In this document: positions 57,122 through 64,000 of the stretch, in pieces
How positions within the stretch are numbered: position 1 is the stretch's first letter
Layout of the letters: the number at the start of each line of letters is the position of its first letter
Assembly (NCBI GenBank): GCA_030762895.1
Contig: JAUPTC010000145.1
Span: 23,784 to 87,783, forward strand
Direction: 5' to 3'
Origin: Sophora flavescens
Taxonomy: Eukaryota; Streptophyta; Magnoliopsida; Fabales; Fabaceae
Length of the DNA: 64,000 nt
Translations under genes and position numbers: made by a program
Notes under the pieces: generated by a model
Databases searched by the model: none
Told to the model about the DNA's origin: nothing
Seen by the model: the letters and a program-made list of their open reading frames with translations, nothing else

Positions 57122-60100
57122 TGTGACACCTTAAACTCGGGTCATCACATGGTTACCCGTTCGCGGAAATAAAACTTTATTTGCTGGTTACTTTCGGAAA
57201 ATAATGTTTTCTCAACGTTCATATTTTCAAAATATTGTGATAATTTTTTTTTCTTTTAATCTTCACAACCACAACAACAACAACATAATCAAATTACATT
57301 TAGATACACAAAGTATATAAATCTTCAGATTATCTTTGCCTCATGTATTTTTCATACCTAAATCAACATCGGTTTTATCTTTAAAACATAATAGGACCCT
57401 AAAGGCAGTGAAGTAAATAGACACTACAGCCAACCGGAGCACGACAGGACGTTTTCCAACTCGACGGCCTTCTTCTTCGTGTAGGGATCCGTACCCCATG
57501 CGTCTCTAAGATGTGTTGTTAAGGGTGAGACACCAATATATGAATTTTAACAAAATAACTAAATCTTTCGCACAAAAGAAGGCACATGTACAATTTCATG
57601 TTATAACAACAATAAACATCCCTACTATAGCATCCAATTTATCAATGGGTTTCACACCCCCAAACATCAACTTTGGAAAATTATGCATGAACACTTCAAT
57701 ACATCATCTAACTTTTCCCCTAATCTCATGAGATATCTCCAACATCGTAATGAATTGATCGAGACTCGATACTTACAGCACGCGCCCACCCACAGACACG
57801 CAGTCAAGCAGAACACCAGGCATGCGGCGAGCGAAGAAAACCAGGCACGCAGCGAGAATAGAACACCAGGCACCACGGCCGGAAGCAGAAAACCCAGGCC
57901 GCGCGGCCAAAGCAGAACACGGGCACACGGCCCGAGAGCGAACACCAGGCACACGGCCCGAGCAAAACCCAGGCACGCGGCCGAGCAGAGAAACCCAGGC
58001 ACGCGGCGAGACGGGGCATGAGGCACACGGCCAAAAGCAGAACACCAGGCACCACGGCCCGAGAAGAAAAACCCAGGCACGCGGCGAACATAAAACCCGG
58101 GGGACAGCTAGAACGGAAGGACACCAGTCACGTCTACCAATGAATTCAAAACACTTTTGTTTCATTCTTTTCTTTGTGTTCAATCTTTCTTTGCCGAAAC
58201 TAAAAATGGCTTACGACTCACATAGTTTTAAAACACTTTTAAAACTTTCATCACAACACAGGACCTCACTTGTCCATAAAACTTTTTATCAAAATATAGG
58301 ACTTTCTTGTCCATAAAACTTTTATTAAAACATAGGACCTTCTTTGTCCGGAGTGCTCAATCACGACACCTCTCGGCGGTGCACGGTCTTAGGTTCGTGG
58401 CACTAAAACATCTTCAATGTTTCAACATGGTATACCTCATGTATACAATATAGGCCCTCAAAGTCCAAATGAGTGAGTTCATCACACCTGAGAACATTAG
58501 TACCCCGACGTCTCGGTTACTAAGTTCCACACCACTTTAACACTAAATCGTTTTGCTTTCATAAATTCTTTTTTTAAAATTTGAAATTCATTAATAAAAT
58601 CTTTAAATAATCAAACTTTCACAAGGTGAGTCACTTGAGGTTTTAACTTCCTTAAAATATGTACTCTTTGTTTCAAAATACTTGCCTTCTACGTTTTTCC
58701 AAATCTGTCATCGCACTTTTCCAAATCATTCATCAATTATCACTTTAAAAGCTTCACAATCCAAAACTTAACTTTTTCCACTGAAACAACTTTCTAAAAT
58801 CATCATTAACTTCTTTTCAACAATTAATTTTGTAAAATAACTTTGTATAATATTGCAAACTTTCTTACATAAAAATTAACAGTACTTAAACATTTTCACA
58901 ATTTCGCTCTCATTGTGACTCAAGTTACTTTTACACTAATAAATCATCAAAAATAATAGTATTTCTCAAAATCTCATTATTTTTCAAAATAATATTTTTT
59001 CCACCACTATTATATTCCAACATTCCCCATAAAGCGTTGAATATAATCTTCACAGACTTATTAAATCTTTTATACGATTAATCGGTTGTGCGACACCACT
59101 GTCAGGCCTCTCAAACAACATTCAACAACAACATCACCATAATTATATCACCAGTGAGATCATGCATCATAGCAACATAACATACTCTTGCAGATAATTA
59201 AATCAATTAAAAGCAGATTAATCACCGATGCACAGATAATCAACACAACGTAAGCCACATAAACAAATAATGACAACCACATATAAATCATATAAACCAC
59301 ACTACAAGCAAAGAGTTATTGAGAAAAATCCATCAGGTAAGCTCCCTTACCTCTTAAAGATTGAACTAACCCGTTCCTGCTAATCTCCTAATCCGATCCG
59401 ATTTTTCCTCTCAATCGGCGTAAATTGGTTAACTCCGTTTGTTTCCTTCAAACGAATTGAAACCAAAATAAATCAAAATCAAACAATAACACACTTAAAT
59501 CAATGGGGGTAGGGTTCAGTCACACCCAATTTTCTAGGTTAGGAAACTTAAAATTTGATTAACTTAGGGATTAATGATCCATAAGTTACTTAAGCATGAT
59601 TAATCACTTTAACCATGATTATGAACTAAGAACATGAACTAAAACTCATCTAGTTTCAAGAACTAGGTTTTCGGCCAAGGGCTGAGTTTGGAGTTAGAAA
59701 TCTCTAAAATTTCTAAACTCTTGGATTAAATCAACATACAAAACCTAGAGTTAGATTCAAGTGTTACAAACAACTTTTGAATCATAAAACCAACAAGTGT
59801 TCATACCTAGGGTTTCGGTTTTGATGAGATCAATAGGTTAAAGTTTGATTTTTTTGATCTTCTATATACTTGAATACTAGAACTATCAAGATATAATCAT
59901 GAATCAAAACATGAAATTGAAACAAAACCTAAGAACACAAATTTGACCTAGATTCGGCCATGACCAGAAATTAGGGAAAGAATTTTCTCATGATGTTATG
60001 CTTCTAGATGATGAAAATAGAGATGATTATAAGATCATAGCAATTGGTTTCATGTCAAAAGGATTTTTCTAGAATTAGTTATGAATTTTTTTGAATCTAG

Positions 60101-61339
60101 CTTCAAGAACTTTAAACAAATGAAGAACATGTTGATCAAGAAGCATAAACTCAAGAATCTTATGCAGAGAAAAGCTTAGAATAGCAAGATTAAGAGAGAC
60201 TACCTCTTGATGATCAAGGAAAATGATGATTTGGATGATGTTCTTCAAGGTTTTCTTATGGTGTTCTTAAGAAACTTAAAGGAGAAGATGAACATAATTA
60301 GGGTTTTAGAACAGTTTTCAGTATTTTGGGTAGATATCTCAACATACTTATCCGTTTTGGATGTACTTTATGTCGTTGGAAATAAGAGAGAAAGATGAAA
60401 ATCTCCCATGTTGAAAGCCTTTTTCGAAGATCCAACAGAAACTCCATCAATTGCTTTAAAGTAAAATTCGGACGAGTTATGAACTCCTTTGGAGCAGGAA
60501 CATGGAAAATGGAAAAGTAAATGGCTGCATGGGAAGAAAACATCCTATTTAAATGGGAAGAAGAAGAAACCAACTTAATGAAGAAGAATTTCAAAACTTA
60601 ATGAAGAGAAGAAATCAATACTCGTGAAGAAGAAAATCAAAACTTGGTGAGAAGAAGAATTCAAGACTTGGTTAAGAAAGAAATCAATGCTTAGGTGAAT
60701 AAGAATTCAAAACTTAAGCAAAGTACAGGTATTGAAGCCGTGGGGGTTGAGCAAGAGTTTTTGGGTCAATTTGTTAAATTGTACTTTTGGTAGATAATTG
60801 TCATAAAAGACAAGGGTATTTTGGTCATTTCCCATAACAAAATTAAAATGCTGCCATAAATGTGTCATTTATTGCCATTTATGATAAGGATAAACTCGTC
60901 ATAAATGCCTTCGTCAAGTCGGTACCAATCGTGTCTCCGGCTTATTTAGTTTCCACTCCCGATTCATCTCGATCTCGGACTAAGCTAGAGACATCCCGTC
61001 AGATAAACGTCTTAACAAATATAATATTTCTAATTTTTGCCAAAATTTCAAAACTTCCAGTATCGTAGTAAATATGATAAAAACATTTTTCATCTCAGCT
61101 GCACGCACTCAAAAATTAGGCTCCTTCGACAGTAAACTCCCACCGTCGGTGAAGCACGACAACGTTGGGTACCTGCAAGTCCAGATTTAAACCAAAAACT
61201 TCCCCGTAGTATAAAAATAAGTATAACAAGAAATGACCTTGGTTTATCAAAAAATCATTTTCACAATCCTTTAGGATAAAAAATATATGCTTATATATTT
61301 ATTCAAGATTTTTACCCAACGGCGAACTCAAGTGTTACA
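57122..61339 (-). repeat. Family C2 3' LTR
   Basis: 4.2 kb, minus-strand termini TGTAACACTTG and GGTGTCACA. The PBS-proximal part is like C1 (11179 onward), while the opposite end, about 60900-61339, differs from C1 and matches 53640-54000. The LTRs are thus mosaics of shared blocks. A minus-strand donor-like AAGAGGTAAGGGAGCTTACC is at about 59337-59356. ORFs at 60207-60594 and 60862-61068 are not supported by other copies. Confidence 0.85.
57775..58115. repeat. GC-rich minisatellite of about 30 bp units
   Basis: About ten variable units contain the core AACACCAGGCACACGGCC, with linkers such as CGAGCA or AAAGCAG. Base composition jumps to well over half GC within an AT-rich LTR. All six frames are open for long distances (57667-58316), which explains the 100-165 residue ORFs on both strands. 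None is likely a gene. The C1 LTR has no such array at the homologous place (near 11850). Confidence 0.85.
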
Positions 61340-63720
61340 TACTACCCCTTAAAAAATTTGTCGCCGCGAAATTTCATCACTTCGAAACTAAACGAATTTT
61401 ATAATCCCCATCTAACCATAAAATTCTACATTGCCCTTCACATCATCTTTCCTCTTTTCATATCTTTAATATAATTCATTTTATGTCATTTATATATATC
61501 CTACTTCATCCTCAAAGTAGTAATCTCATGAATAGTCTATCACATCGAGAAAAAAATAAAAATCGGGGAAACTTAATCACTTCTTTTATCAACATTAAGT
61601 TTCTACGTAAACATTATTCAAATCATCCAATCAATATTATCACTAATACCAACAATATCTGCCATGTTACCAATTTATCAATTCCACTACTTCAAAATAT
61701 TTAATCAGGCTTAGTTTTCTCTTGATTATAATTCACTACCTAAATTTGATATTACCTAACATCTCATCCTCGTATACTCATTATATCTTAATGCAATTAA
61801 ACCTAAAGGATTATATAAAATAGAATTATCTAACTCTTGCTTGAACTTTTCTAACAACTTTAATTTTACTTAAAAACTTCTTTTCCACTACACGTTCATC
61901 TGGGAAAACACCATGTACACCTTTCTATAATTCCTTCACAATCCACCGATTATATCTCATAGATGATTTGTTTATCATTATCCTAGCCCTTTAGAAAGCT
62001 ACACCGATCATAACAAAATCCATAGGAATCATCTTACTTCTGCCCGACTTTCCGCGAAAATTCTCATATACAATCACCTCTACACTCAATAAAAATCCAT
62101 TCTCTTGTCACTTGTAGGATTACACTCCCTCTCCCGACTAACCTTCTAATGATCAATTCCTTTTCCTTCTTTATCCATCTAACTTAGGATGCATGCTGAA
62201 CATTAACTTAACTTGGACTTAACACTAGATGTAACTTTGCCTAACACCAGTAAGCCTTGCCTCCAGTAATGATGTTTGGAAAACCTCTATCATGTTGGAT
62301 CATGTCCCTCGATATGCACGCCTCTGTATTTTTCCATTACACCGTGAACTAAGCATAAAGATGTAGGCCTAGTCAGCACTCACGATAATGCGAAAAGAGA
62401 TTTTTTGAGACCAAGAATTTTCTTGATTTTGCTTTCATAAGCACAAAGGAAAATAATTTTGACCAATCGAAAGATACAAGTGTCCAATATGTAAAAGATT
62501 CTTCAATAGTTCGTGAGTGTTAAATGCATGGCCAATACATGTTTACAACATGACTCTAATAAAGTTTCTTTCTTCACAAGAACTTTCTTGCACAATGATT
62601 TAAAGAACATCCCGGTCAGACAAAATTTAGGCGGATCACTTCACCAAAAGTAAAAGTGAATCGACTAAGTCTCATCAAGAAACTTCTATCATAAAAAAAT
62701 TCATATGTCACATAACTCGAAAATACTCATAATACATTCCCAAGAAGTATGAAAATATCCAGACTGTCAAAACCAAAGTCAAGATAGATTTTAAATCAAG
62801 GTCGAGAAAAATGAATTTGGCTTGTACAAAATGTCTGCTATGATTGTCTAATACAACCATAGGAATTTGAAAAGCAATTTGTCCATAAGGAACAATTTTT
62901 TCTGAATCGAGACCTTCATCTAAGGTTGAAGATTTAAATCTATTCGCCTTGGTTTTCTCCATAGCATAAGGTCTTTTATGGCCTTGTTGAGTGTGGTCAC
63001 CACTGAATCGGCACGATTCACGATAGGACTTGGTCAATCTCTCGAGACACCACGAACAGTTGATCTTTCCTCATAAGCTTAGTTTTACCGAGTACCAAAA
63101 TCTTTAATAAGTCCTAACTCCAATCTGGTGGTAACTTGTTCTCAAGTCGATCCTTGAATATAGAACAACTCCTTGTGGGGATCTGTAACATGATACGAAG
63201 TCTCTCCATACTCCTCGTGTGTTCTTAGAGTAAGCGAGAACATTATCGATGAATATGATGACTAACTTATCGAGAAACTTGGACCAAAATTCCATTTCTT
63301 GAAGTCTAGCAACTAACTTCGTTGTGATATCCTACACAAGCGATTGAGATCTGAATAAATCTAGAAACTAGATCAATCAGAAACTCAACAATAAGATAAG
63401 ATCATTACAAACTTAAGGACATTCTCGAGAAGAAAATTTTCCCCAAAAACTTTCAATGGTTTGCCTTATTCAAATGTACAAATCTGAGTCCTAAGGAATA
63501 GCAGATGTATCAACATGAACATAAGTACCCTTTACTAAACATGAGTTCTCACAAGGTCTTAGCAGTCAGAACCCGCAAACATACTTGCTTGTGTGTAAAC
63601 ACATTGCTTCAACAAGAAACAATTCAAACAAAATCCAACCAGAGATCACACAACAAAAACCTATGAGACCTATTTCCCAACATTCTAGAAAGGCTTCGAC
63701 CCGACTCGATACCACTATTA
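61340..63720 (-). mobile_element. Internal region of the C2 element
   Basis: Next to the 3' LTR lies the complement of the purine tract AAGGGGTAGTA. 61380-61960 resembles the C1 internal region. 63540-63716 matches, inverted, the leader of the family B element (23515-23660). In between are decayed pol scraps. At 2.4 kb it is longer than the A and C1 internals but far short of an autonomous element. Confidence 0.8.
63104..63295 (-). pseudogene. Reverse transcriptase fragment (gypsy type), rearranged
   Basis: The minus-strand frame contains FLDKLVIIFIDNVLAYSKN, which resembles the Ty3/gypsy polymerase active-site block (FIDD.L.YS) with Asn replacing the second Asp. Further downstream comes RIDLRTSYHQIG, which resembles the block RIDLRSGYHQI that normally lies upstream of FIDD. 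The order is therefore reversed and the intervening sequence is lost. The fragment cannot be functional. Confidence 0.65.
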
Positions 63721-64000
63721 ACGACACCTTAAACTTGGGTCATCACATGGTTACCACGTTCAGCGGAAATAAAACTTTATTTCTTGGTTACTTCGGAAAA
63801 TAATGTTTTCTCAACGTTCATATTTTCAAAATATTGTGATAAATTTTTCTTTCTTAATCTTTCACAACCCTGACAACAACAACATAATCAAATTACATTT
63901 AGATACACAAAGTATATAAATCTTACAATTATCTTGCCCTGTGTATTTTTCGTACCTAAATCAACATCGGTTTATCTTTAAACATAATAGGACCTAAAGT
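63721..64000 (-). repeat. Start of the family C2 5' LTR
   Basis: GACACCTTAAACTTGGGTCA onward follows 57126-57410 closely, with small indels. The terminus next to the PBS (ACTATTAACGACACC) has lost the TG seen in the sister LTR. The rest lies outside the window. Confidence 0.85.

Larger units (their letters stand above)
57122..64000 (-). mobile_element. Family C2 LTR retrotransposon, cut by the window end
   Basis: The 3' LTR is 57122-61339, the internal region 61340-63720, and the 5' LTR starts at about 63721 and runs out of the window. Both LTR starts share GACACCTTAAACT.GGGTCAT. The PBS region reads TGGTATCGAGTC on the minus strand (63702-63713), a one-base-short version of TGGTATCAGAGC. 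It inserted into the family B fragment on its left. Part of the element, including its right TSD, is outside the window. Confidence 0.85.

Noticed and set aside
57667..58316. Up to 164 residue ORFs on both strands
   Set aside because: They translate a GC-rich minisatellite. All frames are open and none has a domain.
1..64000. A new multi-gene defence, metabolic or regulatory system
   Set aside because: No cluster of intact genes exists. Every longer frame is repeat, LTR or decayed transposon sequence. The only intact host-like exon is the YABBY fragment.

Overview
This is plant nuclear DNA, almost certainly a dicot and probably a legume. It is AT-rich and has no intact protein-coding gene that I can support. 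The legume hint rests on general resemblance of the small repeats (an inverted-repeat element opening AGGGTTAAATATATTTTTGATC, and CACTA ends). I am confident of plant, less so of the family. More than 85% of the window consists of nested, mostly non-coding LTR retrotransposons, pieces of CACTA DNA transposons, and MITE-like elements.

Layout. 1-16120: a minus-strand element of family C1 (4.4 kb LTRs, about 0.7 kb internal region), with a complete 8.8 kb minus-strand element of family A inserted in its internal region (TSD CTCCC). A second, truncated internal region follows the C1 5' LTR. 16121-18832: sequence with no recognisable gene and one Stowaway-like MITE. 18833-33711: a family B solo LTR (TSD GTCTC) split by a complete 10.6 kb plus-strand family B element (TSD CTAAC). 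33712-39050: duplicated host sequence around a foldback element and a 4.4 kb CACTA-like element. That element carries the remains of a Ulp1-type transposon gene and one clean exon of a YABBY transcription factor. 39051-41007: a cluster of inverted-repeat elements. 41008-42356: unassigned. 42357-45650: truncated plus-strand C1 LTR. 45651-50149: 3' part of a second CACTA element, with a multi-exon En/Spm-Ptta plus Ulp1 pseudogene. 50150-51542: remnant of another transposon ORF. 51543-57121: three truncated LTR pieces (A-like, C2-like, B-like) joined end to end. 57122-64000: minus-strand family C2 element running off the right edge.

The three LTR families share a common plan: TGTAACA at the 5' end, a primer-binding site TGGTATCAGAGC, a purine tract ending GGGGTAGTA, and decayed internal regions. 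These features fit non-autonomous Ty3/gypsy elements (LARD-like), which would depend on enzymes made elsewhere. The only coding scraps are a permuted reverse transcriptase fragment near the right edge and the transposon pseudogenes. Insertions can be ordered from their TSDs.

Two results deserve attention. First, the YABBY exon inside the CACTA element, which suggests transduplication. Second, the near-identical LTR pair of the family B element differs mainly at CAG/CTG positions that read CG-like in the other copy. That looks more like consensus error at methylated CHG sites than evolution, and it would affect the frameshifts and ages inferred from this sequence. I found no support for a new multi-gene biological system.
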